NCBI RefSeq assembly: GCF_964355755.1
Contig: NC_092676.1
Coordinates: 6,804,288 to 6,868,287 of the forward strand
Direction of reading: 5' to 3'
Origin: Antedon mediterranea
Lineage: Eukaryota > Echinodermata > Crinoidea > Comatulida > Antedonidae
DNA: 64,000 nucleotides
Made by a program: the position numbers and the translations under genes. Under the pieces are notes generated by a model. It had not been told where the DNA came from, did no database searches, and saw only the letters and a list, made by a program, of their open reading frames with translations. This document shows positions 34,257 through 47,748 of this stretch, in pieces (positions within the stretch are counted from its first letter, which is position 1; each line of letters begins with the position of its first letter).

Positions 34257-37200
34257 TCAGAGTAAAGTACCATCAATTTCACTGATATCATTATTACCAA
34301 TGTCAAGAACTTGTAATCCACTTACACACATTCTACTTATAACGTTGCATGGTAGTTTACAATTATTCATGTTAAGTACACACAGCTTTGGTGACTTATT
34401 TAATAAAGTACAAATTAAAGTACCGTCGATGCCACTAACATTATTATTGTTAACATGAAGCTCTTGTAATGTTAACTCATCTGTTGTATATACTTTGATC
34501 ATTTCATTCATAACGTTACCTGATATTTTACAATTATTTATGGCAAGTATACGCAGATCTCGAAACTTAGTCAAGAAAGTACCCAGTAATGAGCCATCAA
34601 CGCCACTTATATCATTATTCCCTATGGACAACACTTCTAATTCCGACTGATCTCTTGCATACGCATCCATCATTCCATTCATTACGTCACCTGATAGTTT
34701 GCAATCATGCATACGAAGATCACGCAACCTAGGAGACTTACCTAAGAAAGTACCCAGTAATGAGCCATCAACGCCACTCATATCATTATTCGCAATGTTC
34801 AACACGTGTAATTCCAACTGATGTCTTGAATACGCATCCATCATGTTATTAATAACGTTACCTGATAGTTTGCAGCCATGAATGTGAAGTGTATGCACCT
34901 TAGGAGATTTATTTAAGAAAGTACCCAGTAAGATGCCATCAACGCCACTTATATCATTATTCGCAATGGACAACACTTCTAATTCCGACTGATCTCTTAC
35001 ATAGGCATCCATCATTGAATTCATTACGTCACCCGATAGTTTGCAATCATCCATGCGAAGATCACGCAACCTAGGAGACTTACCTAAGAAAGTACCCAGT
35101 ACTGAGCCATCAACGCCTCTTATATCATTATTCGCAATGGACAACACTTGTAATTCTAACTGATCTCTTGAATACGCATCCATCATGTTATTAATTACGT
35201 TACCTGATAGTTTGCAACCATGAATGTCAAGTGTATGCAGGTTAGGAGATTTATTGAAGAAAGTACCCAGTAATGTACCATCAATGTCACCGACATTATT
35301 ATTGGAAATAGAAATCAGCTGCAATTGTAACTCATCTCCTGCAAACTCTTTGATCACGTCATTCATTACATTCCCTGGTAGTTTGCATTCATTTATGTAC
35401 AGTTTAAGCAGGTTGGGAGACTTACTTAAGAAAGTACCCAGTAATGAACCATCAACGCCACTTATGTCATTATTCGCAATGGACAATACCTGTAATTCCA
35501 ACTGATCTCTTGAACACGAATCCATCATTTTATTCAATACGTCACCTGATAATATGCAATCATGCATGCGAAGATCACGCAACCTAGGAGACTTACCTAA
35601 GAAAGTACCCAGTAATGAGCCATCAACGCCACTTATATCATTATTCCCAATGAACAACACTTCTAATTCCGACTTATATCTTGCATACGCATCCATCATT
35701 GCATTCATTACGTCACCCGATAGTTTGCAATAATACATGCGAAGATCACGCAACCTAGCAGACTTACCTAAGAAAGTACCCAGTAATGAGCCATCGACGC
35801 CACTTATATCATTATTCGCAATGGACAACACTTGTAATTCTAACTGATCTCTTGCATACGCATCCATCATTTTATTCAATACGTCACCTGATATTTTACA
35901 ATCATGCATGCGAAGATCACGCAACCTAGGAGACTTACCTAAGAAAGTACCCAGTAATAAGCCATCAACGCCACTTATATCATTATTCGCAATGGACAGC
36001 ACTTCTAATTCCGACTGATCTCTTACATACGCATCCATCATTGAATTCATTACGTCACCCGGTAGTTTGCAATCATCCATGCGAAGATCACGCAACCTAG
36101 GAGACTTACGTAAGAAACCACCTAGTACTGAGCCATCAACGCCACTTATAGCGTTATTTGCAATGGACAACACTTCTAATTCCGACTGATTTCTTACATA
36201 CGCATACATCATTGCATTCATTACGTCACCCGATAGGTTGCAATAATCTATGCGAAGATCACGCAACCTAGGAGACATAGCTAAGAAAGTACCCAGTAAT
36301 GTACCATCAACGTCAATTATATCATTATTCGCAATGGACAACACTTCTAATTCAGACTGATCTCTTACATACGCATCCATCAATAAATTCATTACGTCAC
36401 CCGATAGTTTGCAATAATACATGCGAAGATCACGCAACCTAGAAGACTTACCTAAGAAAGTACCCAGTAATGAGCCATTGACGCCACTTATATCATTATT
36501 CGCAATGGACAACACTTTTAATTCTAACTGATCTCTTGCATACGCATCCATCATTTTATTCAATACGTCACCTGATAGTTTACAATCATGCACGCGAAGA
36601 TCACGCAACCTATGAGACTTACCTAAGAAAGTACCCAGTAATAAGCCATCAACGCCACTTATATCATTATTCGCAATGGACAACACTTCTAATTCCGACT
36701 GATCTCTTACATACGCATCCATCATTAAATTCATTACGTCACCCGATAGTTTGCAATCATCAATGCGAAAATCACGCAACCTTGGAGCCTTACCTAAGAA
36801 AGTACCCAGTAATAAGCCATCGACGCCACTTATATCATTATTCGCAATGGACAACACTTCTAATTCCGACTGATCTCTTACATACGTATCCATCATTAAA
36901 TTCATTACGTCACCCGATAGTTTGCAATCATCCATGCGAAGATCACGCAACCTTGGAGCCTTGCCTAAGAAAGTTCCCAGTAATAAGCCATCGACGCCAC
37001 TTATATCATTATTCGCAATGGACAACACTTGTAATTCCGACTGATGTCTTGCATACGCATCCATCATTTTATTAATTACGTCACCTGATAGTTTGCAACC
37101 ATGAATGTCAAGTGTATGTAGGTTAGGAGATTTATTGAAGAAAGTACCCAGTAATGTACCATCAATGTCACCGACATTATTATTGAAAATAGAAATCAGC

Positions 37201-40200
37201 TGCAATTGTAACTCATCTCCTGCAAACTCTTTGATCACGTCATTCATTACATTCCCTGGTAGTTTGCATTCATTTATGTACAGTTTAAGCAGGTTGGGAG
37301 ACTTACTTAAGAAAGTACCCAGTAATGAACCATCAACGCCACTTATGTCATTATTCGCAATGGACAATACCTGTAATTCCAACTGATCTCTTGAACACGA
37401 ATCCATCATTTTATTCAATACGTCACCTGATAATATGCAATCATGCATGCGAAGATCACGCAACCTAGGAGACTTACCTAAGAAAGTACCCAGTAATGAG
37501 CCATCAACGCCACTTATATCATTATTCCCAATGAACAACACTTCTAATTCCGACTTATATCTTGCATACGCATCCATCATTGCATTCATTACGTCACCCG
37601 ATAGTTTGCAATAATACATGCGAAGATCACGCAACCTAGCAGACTTACCTAAGAAAGTACCCAGTAATGAGCCATCGACGCCACTTATATCATTATTCGC
37701 AATGGACAACACTTGTAATTCTAACTGATCTCTTGCATACGCATCCATCATTTTATTCAATACGTCACCTGATATTTTACAATCATGCATGCGAAGATCA
37801 CGCAACCTAGGAGACTTACCTAAGAAAGTACCCAGTAATAAGCCATCAACGCCACTTATATCATTATTCGCAATGGACAGCACTTCTAATTCCGACTGAT
37901 CTCTTACATACGCATCCATCATTGAATTCATTACGTCACCCGGTAGTTTGCAATCATCCATGCGAAGATCACGCAACCTAGGAGACTTACGTAAGAAACC
38001 ACCTAGTACTGAGCCATCAACGCCACTTATAGCGTTATTTGCAATGGACAACACTTCTAATTCCGACTGATTTCTTACATACGCATACATCATTGCATTC
38101 ATTACGTCACCCGATAGGTTGCAATAATCTATGCGAAGATCACGCAACCTAGGAGACTTAGCTAAGAAAGTACCCAGTAATGTACCATCAACGTCAATTA
38201 TATCATTATTCGCAATGGACAACACTTCTAATTCAGACTGATCTCTTACATACGCATCCATCAATAAATTCATTACGTCACCCGATAGTTTGCAATAATA
38301 CATGCGAAGATCACGCAACCTAGAAGACTTACCTAAGAAAGTACCCAGTAATGAGCCATTGACGCCACTTATATCATTATTCGCAATGGACAACACTTTT
38401 AATTCTAACTGATCTCTTGCATACGCATCCATCATTTTATTCAATACGTCACCTGATAGTTTACAATCATGCACGCGAAGATCACGCAACCTATGAGACT
38501 TACCTAAGAAAGTACCCAGTAATAAGCCATCAACGCCACTTATATCATTATTCGCAATGGACAACACTTCTAATTCCGACTGATCTCTTACATACGCATC
38601 CATCATTAAATTCATTACGTCACCCGATAGTTTGCAATCATCCATGCGAAGATCACGCAACCTAGGAGACTTAGCTAAGAAAGTACCCAGTAATAAGCCA
38701 TCAACGCCACTTATATCATTATTCGCAATGGACAACACTTCTAATTCCGACTGATCTCTTACATACGCATCCATCATTAAATTCATTACGTCACCCGATA
38801 GTTTGCAATCATCAATGCGAAAATCACGCAACCTTGGAGCCTTACCTAAGAAAGTACCCAGTAATAAGCCATCGACGCCACTTATATCATTATTCGCAAT
38901 GGACAACACTTCTAATTCCGACTGATCTCTTACATACGTATCCATCATTAAATTCATTGCGTCACCCGATAGTTTGCAATCATCCATGCGAAGATCACGC
39001 AACCTTGGAGCCTTGCCTAAGAAAGTTCCCAGTAATAAGCCATCGACGCCACTTATATCATTATTCGCAATGGACAACACTTGTAATTCCGACTGATGTC
39101 TTGCATACGCATCCATCATTTTATTAATTACGTCACCTGATAGTTTGCAACCATGAATGTCAAGTGTATGTAGGTTAGGAGATTTATTGAAGAAAGTACC
39201 CAGTAATGTACCATCAATGTCACCGACATTATTATTGAAAATAGAAATCAGCTGCAATTGTAACTCATCTCCTGCAAACTCTTTGATCACGTCATTCATT
39301 ACATTCCCTGGTAGTTTGCATTCATTTATGTACAGTTTAAGCAGGTTGGGAGACTTACTTAAGAAAGTACCCAGTAATGAACCATCAACGCCACTTATGT
39401 CATTATTCGCAATGGACAATACCTGTAATTCCAACTGATCTCTTGAACACGAATCCATCATTTTATTCAATACGTCACCTGATAATATGCAATCATGCAT
39501 GCGAAGATCACGCAACCTAGGAGACTTACCTAAGAAAGTACCCAGTAATGAGCCATCAACGCCACTTATATCATTATTCCCAATGAACAACACTTCTAAT
39601 TCCGACTTATATCTTGCATACGCATCCATCATTGCATTCATTACGTCACCCGATAGTTTGCAATAATACATGCGAAGATCACGCAACCTAGCAGACTTAC
39701 CTAAGAAAGTACCCAGTAATGAGCCATCGACGCCACTTATATCATTATTCGCAATGGACAACACTTGTAATTCTAACTGATCTCTTGCATACGCATCCAT
39801 CATTTTATTCAATACGTCACCTGATATTTTACAATCATGCATGCGAAGATCACGCAACCTAGGAGACTTACCTAAGAAAGTACCCAGTAATAAGCCATCA
39901 ACGCCACTTATATCATTATTCGCAATGGACAGCACTTCTAATTCCGACTGATCTCTTACATACGCATCCATCATTGAATTCATTACGTCACCCGGTAGTT
40001 TGCAATCATCCATGCGAAGATCACGCAACCTAGGAGACTTACGTAAGAAACCACCTAGTACTGAGCCATCAACGCCACTTATAGCGTTATTTGCAATGGA
40101 CAACACTTCTAATTCCGACTGATTTCTTACATACGCATACATCATTGCATTCATTACGTCACCCGATAGGTTGCAATAATCTATGCGAAGATCACGCAAC

Positions 40201-43200
40201 CTAGGAGACATAGCTAAGAAAGTACCCAGTAATGTACCATCAACGTCAATTATATCATTATTCGCAATGTACAACACTTGTAATTCTAACTGATCTCTTA
40301 CATACACATCCATCATTGCATTCATTACGTCACCCGATAGTTTGCAATCATGTATGCGAAGATCACGCAACCTTGGAGCCTTACTTAAAAAAGTACCCAG
40401 TAATGAGCCATCAACGCCACTTATATCATTATTCGCAATGGACAACACTTCTAATTCCGATTGATCTCTTACATACGTATTCATCATTGCATTCATTACG
40501 TCACCCGATAGTTTGCAATAATACATGTGAAGATCACGCAACCTAGGAGACTTACCTAAGAAAGTTCCCAGTATTGAGCCATCAACGCCACTTATATCAT
40601 TATTCGCAATGGACAACACTTCTAATTCCGACTGTTCTCTTACATACGCATCCATCATTTTATTCATTACGTCACCCAATAGTTTGCAATAATACATGCG
40701 AAGATCACGCAACCTAGGAGACCTACCTATGAAAGTACCCAGTAATGAGCCATCAACGCCACTTATATCATTATTCATAATGGACAACACTTCAAATTCC
40801 GACTGATTTCTTACATACGCATCCATCATTGCATTCATTACGTCACCCGATAGGTTGCAATAATCCATGCGAAGATCACGCAACCTAGGAGACATAGCTA
40901 AGAAAGTACCAAGTAATGTACCATCAACGTCAATTATATCATTATTCGCAATGTACAACTCTTGTAATTCTAACTGATCTCTTACATACGCATCCATCAT
41001 TGCATTTATTACGTCACCCGATAGTTTGCAATCATGTATGCGAAGATCACGCAACCTTGGAGCCTTACCTAAGAAAGTACCCAGTAATGAGCCATCAACG
41101 CCACTTATATCATTATTCGCAATGGACAACACTTCTAATTCCGACTGATCTCTTACATACGCATTCATCATTGCATTCATTACGTCACCCGACAGTTTGC
41201 AAAAATACATGTGAAGATCACGCAACCTAGGAGACTTACTTAAGAAAGTACCCACTAATGAGCCATCAACGCCACTTATATCATTATTCGCAATGGACAA
41301 CACTTCTAATTCCGACTGATCTCTTACATACGCATTCATCATTTTATTTATTACGTCACCCGATAGTTTGCAATCAAACATGCGAAGATCACGCAACCTT
41401 GGAGACTTACCTAAGAAAGTACCCAGTAATGAGCCATCAACGCCACTTATATCATAATTCGCAATATACAACACTTCTAATTCCGACTGATCTCTTACAT
41501 ACGCATCCATCATTGCATTCATTACGTCACCTGATAGTTTGCAATCATGCATGCGGAGATCACGCAACCTAGGAGACTTACTTAAGAAAGAACCCAGTAA
41601 TGAGCCATCAACGCCACTTATAGCATTATTCCCAATGGACAACACTTCTAATTCCGACTTATCTCTTACATACGCATTCATCATTGCATTCATTACGTCG
41701 CCCGTTAGTTTGCAATAATACATGTGAAGAACACGCAACCTATGAGACTTACCTAAGAAAGTTCCTAGTATTGAACCATCAACGCCACTTATATCATTAT
41801 TCGCAATGGACAACACTTCTAATTCCGACTGATCTCTTACATACGCATCCATCATTGCATTCATTACGTCACCCGATAGTTTGCAATCATACATGCGAAG
41901 ATCACGCAACCTAGGAGACTTACCTATGAAAGTACCCAGTAATGAGCCATCAACGCCACTTATATCATTATTCGCAATGGACAACACTTCTAATTCCGAC
42001 TGATCTCTTACATACGCATCCATCATTAAATTCATTACGTCACACGATAGTTTGCAATCATCAATGCGAAAATCACGCAACCTTGGAGCCTTACCTAAGA
42101 AAGTACCCAGTAATAAGCCATCGACGCCACTTATATCATTATTCGCAATGGACAACACTTCTAATTCCGACTGATCTCTTACATACGTATCCATCATTAA
42201 ATTCATTACGTCACCCGATAGTTTGCAATCATCCATGCGAAGATCACGCAACCTTGGAGCCTTGCCTAAGAAAGTTCCCAGTAATAAGCCATCAACGCCA
42301 CTTATATCATTATTCACAATGGACAACACTTCTAATTCCGACTGATCTCTTACAAACGCATCCATCATTGCATTCATTACGTCACCCGATAGGTTACAAT
42401 AATCCATGTGAAGATCACGCAACCTAGGAGACTTGTTTAAGAAAGTACCCAATAATGTACCATCAACGTCTCTGATATCATTATTCCCTATATAAATCTC
42501 TTGTAGGCCTAATTCAAACTCATCTCTTTCACACACCCTAATCATTTCATTCATTACGTCGCTTGATAATTTGCAATCATGCATGACAAGTTTACATAGT
42601 TGAGGAGACTTACGCACAAAACAACCCAATAAAGTGCCATTGATGTTACTGATATCATTTTTCATAATATCAAAGTTTTGAAATTGGGACTCTCTTTTTG
42701 CATACACTCTGCTCATTTCATTTATTATAGTATGATCATTTATTTCGTTAATTTTTAACTCGGGAGGTTTAATCAAGAAAGTACCCATTGTGGTACCGTC
42801 AATTCTTCTGATGCAATTTCCTGGTAATTGGTTCTCACCTGATAGATTATCATCAAGGAGATCATATATACGCAGCTTAGGAGAGTTACTCCAGAAATTA
42901 CCAAATAAAGTATTATTAATGTCACTGATATCTTGATTCCCAATATTTAGCTCCCGTAATTGTAGCTCATTTCTCTCATTCAATTTTATCATTAATTTAT
43001 TCAGTACTTCTCCTGGTAGATTGCAATAATGCATGTCAAGTACACTCAGCTTCGGAGATTTACTTAAGAATGTACCCAGTAAAGTACCATCAATTCCACT
43101 GATATTGTTATTACCAATATCAAGAACTTGTAATTCTGACTCTCTTATATACACTCTCATCATTTTATTCATTACGTCACCCGATAGTTTACAATCATGC

Positions 43201-45370
43201 ATGTCAAGTTTTATTAGCGTATGCGCATTATTCAAGAAATGTCCCAGAAATGCACCATCAATTCCACTGATGTCATTTTTCTCAATACAAATCTCTTGTA
43301 ACTCGCCTCCTGTATAGACGTTTATCATTTTATTCATTATGTCACCTGATAGTTTGCAATCATGCATGTCAACTGTTAGCAGCTGAGGAATTTTTCTTAA
43401 AATATTACCTAGTGAGGTTCCATTCATGTCACTGAGATTGTTTTTAGCGATATTAAGCATAAATATCCTTATATCTTCTTGAATTCTAATGTCATTCATT
43501 ACTTTACCCGATAAATTACAATCAATCATCTCAAATGAAAGGTAAAAATGGGCCGACATCATTAATTTATACAGTACTTTGGCATCAATGTTATTAAGAT
43601 TATTTTGGCTGATTATAATACGTTTTAATTCCAGCTTATCACCCATTTTATACCACTCATCAATCATACATTTTATTACCTCACCTGACAGATTGCATTT
43701 ATGTAAATCAAGTGTAGATGTCAAAAAAAATGCAATGTGTGCAAGAATTTTGCCTTTGCTTTCAAATGATAATGCATTACAGAATGTTCTCAAATCAAGT
43801 TCATTAAGATTCATTCTACTGAGTTCCAATATACGATGTATAAAATGCTCACCAACCTTTGAATTCGAATTCGGATTAAAGTGGGCAATAACATATTTCA
43901 ATGATTTTGATACATCTGTATGTTGATTTAATCCTGAACTAACCATGTGATGTTTTAATGCATCTTTCACTACAAGATGATGTTGATCTTTAACATATTT
44001 AAAGTAATTGTGTATCAAAGGACGATATGTTGATAAATCATTTGTAAGCCAATGCTTTAAGAATTTACCTGCATCAGCACCAAGAAATCCAACTGCAAAC
44101 CTGTTTGCCGTTGTTAAATATGGACACTTTGTTACTACATTCCACTCAATCTCATATTGTTTACATTCAATCATTATTTCACTATCACACAGTTTATATA
44201 AGTAAAATCCTACTAGAGATTCTTGTATTAACTTGTGCGTAGGCATGTACATTTCACCGTCAGAATTTGATCTTAAATGTGATGCTTTTTTGTTAACAAA
44301 TCCTAGTTTAAGTGCCAACTCAACCATTTCTCTACTATCATTAGCTTCCAAGATTCTTCTTGTTATTGAGAGCTGATTTTTTTTTAAGCAATCATACATA
44401 CACTTTCCTAACAAATTCATAGCATTTACATATGTTTCTGGGATATTTTCAAATGTATAAACTCGTTCTAGGTGTTTATGCTTAGCAATGGATTGCTTCA
44501 ATATAGAGCAAAATATTTCTTTGAAAAGGTCGGCATCATTAGAAGGAAGATTTTGTTGCTCTTCCCAAATAATACAAATCGAGAGAAGTAGCAAAGGATT
44601 TCGGCACAATGCATATGCCAAATTGTTCTTGTCAACCTCTAATTTTTGCCTAAGGTCATTTGCCAATCCAGGTTTTTGAAAATACTGAAAATGCTTGTCA
44701 ATATACCTCTTAATGCTATCTTTATTAAATCCTTTAACCCTCGCATGCACATTACACTTTCTAATAAATTCATCCATGTTTTCTGATCGCGATGTCAGTA
44801 GCACAACACTCTTTCCTAATGTTTTACCCTTAAATATATCTAACAAGCTGTCCTTCTTACAACGTAATTCATCTAAACCATCTAATAACAACACTATTTT
44901 CTGGTCGTATTTTCTTACAAATTGTTTGATTGCGGGTGCATCTTGTTGAAGATCTGTTTCCATATAAAAATCGTCCATATCGATTTGTTTTTCAATCAAA
45001 TCAAATATGGTGTTGCCTTCATCTAGATCCCTTACATTTAATAAAAACACAAGTTTACCTTCAAATGCGATTGGCTTCTCTTCAGTTGTTTTGTATGCTA
45101 AGTATCTTAACAGAGTTGTTTTGCCAATGCCAGCCTCGCCATCTATAAGAACTTTACATCCACGCGTGTATGATTCAATCGTGTTTAATAATTCTGGTAA
45201 CGTCGTTGGGTGGCTGTCTCTCGTCTTGTTGTTTTCTTTGAGGAGGTCTAACTCAGTGAAGATGTTAATGTCGATAGTGTCTCTGCTATTCATTATTGAT
45301 GGTGTGAATTCTTGGTTGTCAATCTTGCACAGTTGTTTTTGTCTTGCAAGTAAGTATTTTTCTATTATTC
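34257..45370 (-). CDS. NLR receptor exon 2: NACHT plus about 55 double LRRs
   Basis: One uninterrupted 11.1-kb exon. The acceptor (TATTCATAG, AG at 45372-45371) joins in phase 1 to the DED-like exon at 50977-51505, predicting a protein of about 3880 residues. In joined numbering: Walker A GEAGIGKTT 254-262, Walker B IVLLLDGLDEL 335-345, sensor TSRS 369-372, NP of the GxP-like region about 434, and a winged-helix end PTHKLIQESLVGFYL near 553-567. From about 726 to the end runs a ribonuclease-inhibitor-type LRR array with a 57-residue (28+29) period, consensus LRDLRMxDCKLSGDVMN and LEVLSIANNDISGVDGSLLG. NLRs are cytosolic sensors that oligomerise through NACHT, with LRRs as sensing or autoinhibitory part. 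The array contains higher-order duplications and ends abruptly at TGA 34257-34259 within an LRR. Confidence 0.92.
35224..40267 (-). repeat. Higher-order repeat blocks in the LRR array
   Basis: Landmark sequences recur at 35224, 37105 and 39157, that is after 1881 bp (11 x 171) and 2052 bp (12 x 171). Block 2 holds one extra 171-bp unit. Blocks 2 and 3 look almost identical base for base where I compared them. The third block is partial and diverges near 40268. A second, older four-unit (684-bp) repeat links 40232 and 40916. Confidence 0.85.
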
Positions 45371-46488
45371 CTATGAATATAAATATTACCGTATTAAACG
45401 TGTGCTTAAAAGGCCCGTTATTCTTAGAATATAACCTAATTTTGCATCATGTGCAAGGACATGTACTATGTTCTTTTCGTGGAATAGATTTTTTTTTTTT
45501 TTTGGAATTTCTGCTAAATTGAACCATCTGAAATTTGACCACAAGTTATGAACACCACGTAAATGTGATGTGGTACCAGTCGTACTGTCCGAGCTGGGAG
45601 GAATACATTAATTAAAATAGCACTTTTAACTGTTGATGGAAAGAAAGATAAAAACTGACTGGTAAACTGAACCCATGTCTACATAAATTATTAGTATATA
45701 CCTTCATTCTCATCTTGAATCAGTAACGTTGTACTAACTGAAGTATCTGTACAAAAACAACTAAAATTATTTTAATGTGTTTTATTTATGGAGCAAGGGA
45801 CTAGAGGCGCATCAAGCACACCATTTTCCCGGTTTTTTTCAACAGTTTAGAAAACAAGAAACTCCCAAATTAAATAGACTTGACGGTTATAAAATAGATT
45901 AATACATTCATTCAACCATTTTTTCCTACTTTCTGCTTGCTTTTGATAGTATGTTTGTGTATTCATTGATATATGTTTTATCGGGTTCGTTTTTATAAAG
46001 AAACATAACCACATTTACTTCATTGCCGTATGCACTCCACTTTTCACTTTACATTGGCCGGTGGGCCAGAACTGTTTTGAATATTTTGAATAAAAATATA
46101 GTATCACTAATTAAAGGTTTGAAGTAATAGTGCAACTTTCGGAATCCTAGATATACCACGTTTCTAAAATTATTCTGCTTGGCCAACTAAAATTTTTTAT
46201 TTTGAAAAGTGTTATATTGGTTTACTGTATGGAGTACAGGTTCAGGCCTATGCAAGGTTGGGTCTGAGTTTTAAATCTACATTGGCCTTAATTGTTTAAG
46301 TTTAGTTGCTAAATGTAGTTAACCTAGGACATATTGCCCCTAATCTGATACTACTGCCTACCAGTAGTATGCCTATTAGTAGTAATCGTGGAAATTTGAA
46401 CATAAAATACCGCATATAAAAAATACAAAGCACTCAACACGTAATCAAAGATAAACAAGATACAGAACAAACAAATTAAATACACACG

Positions 46489-47748
46489 CCGGGCTGCGAT
46501 TTTTTTTTTCGTACATAAGTTGGGGACCCCATCATGAAACGTCACAAAATAAACATGAATAATTCATCAGTTAAATTTTCTTGTTCCGTGTGCACCCAAG
46601 CGTATAGCAACAAGAAGTGATTACACAAGTGCGGTACGATTCTAGGCCTATCTCCGCTGTTGTTGCGGCGTGCGATTTCATAATAGAATAGCGGAGTTTT
46701 GTGTGGATTGTCGAAATAATCAGCCTTTAGTTTATGGTGTTTTTAATATAGTTTATTACTAAAGAATTACGTGTTAAAAGTATAGTTTCTATTGATACTA
46801 TTAGGCCTAATTACTAGTCTCTAAACCCCTGTATATTCTAGTAGTAGCTGTGTGGGTGTGTGTGACTTGTGTCTTTGGGCTATGTCCAATTACTACTTAG
46901 TTTAATGTTTTGCCTAGCTGTCGATTAGCCTCGACACATTTTGCATAGTGGACGTGTGTGTGAAGAAGAGTGCGCGAAGGCAATCACGTGAATTGACCTA
47001 GAATCCTAGGCCTATTATTGTAGAAAGAATCGTATCGCAGTTGTTGTTCCGTGTGCACCCAAGCGTTCTTGGACATAGCCCAAAGAAAGCTTAGACCCAC
47101 AAGAATAAAGAATTTGTGTACTGTATTTTTTAAATTCTGCTATCAATTATCAAACAATATGCAATGTACTCAAAGGAACTTTAAAAATGCGCGTATATGA
47201 ACACATGAGATGGGAAGATTTGACCCACGAGAATAAAAAATGTATTTTTGTGTAATGTTTATTGTTTAATTTTGCTGACTTATTACTCGGATTGTGTCAT
47301 ACCAAAGATAGTGTAACTATTACCAAAGATAGTGTACGGTATAATATAGTGTAACTATCTTTGGTCATACCTAACACACACACACACGTCACACACATCC
47401 ACACAGCAACTACTAGAATAGACATGGGTTTAGAGACTAATAATTAGGCCTAATAGTATTAATAGAAACTATAATTTTAACACGTAATTCTTTAGTAATA
47501 AATTATATTAAAAACACCATAAACTAAAGGCCGATTATTTCGACAATCCACACAAAACGCCGCTATTCTTCAACAGCGGAGATAGGCCTAGAATCGTACC
47601 GCACTTGAATTGTGTAATCACTTCTTGTTGCTATACGCTTGGGTGCACACGGAACAAGAAAATTTAACTGATGAATTATTCATGTTTATTTTGTGACGTT
47701 TCATGAGGGGGTCCCCAACTTATGTACGAAAAAAAAAATCGCCGCCGG
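46489..47748. mobile_element. Foldback element FB4 inside the NLR intron
   Basis: Inverted arms of about 390 bp (46489-~46880 and ~47370-47748) share CCGG, a GCGATTTTTTTT run, CGTACATAAGTTGGGGACC and GTGACGTTTCATGA in opposite orientation. A shorter segment with TTCCGTGTGCACCCAAGCGT occurs a third time near 47048. The centre holds a 60-bp palindrome around AAAGATAGTGTAACTA (about 47303-47369). No target duplication or transposase could be identified. Confidence 0.7.

Noticed and set aside
36536-42427. Long plus-strand open frames (such as 36536-37075 and 41942-42427) opposite the LRR array
   Set aside because: They are antisense shadows of the 171-bp repeat; the period is a multiple of three, so one stop-free unit gives a long open frame. 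No splice or domain support.
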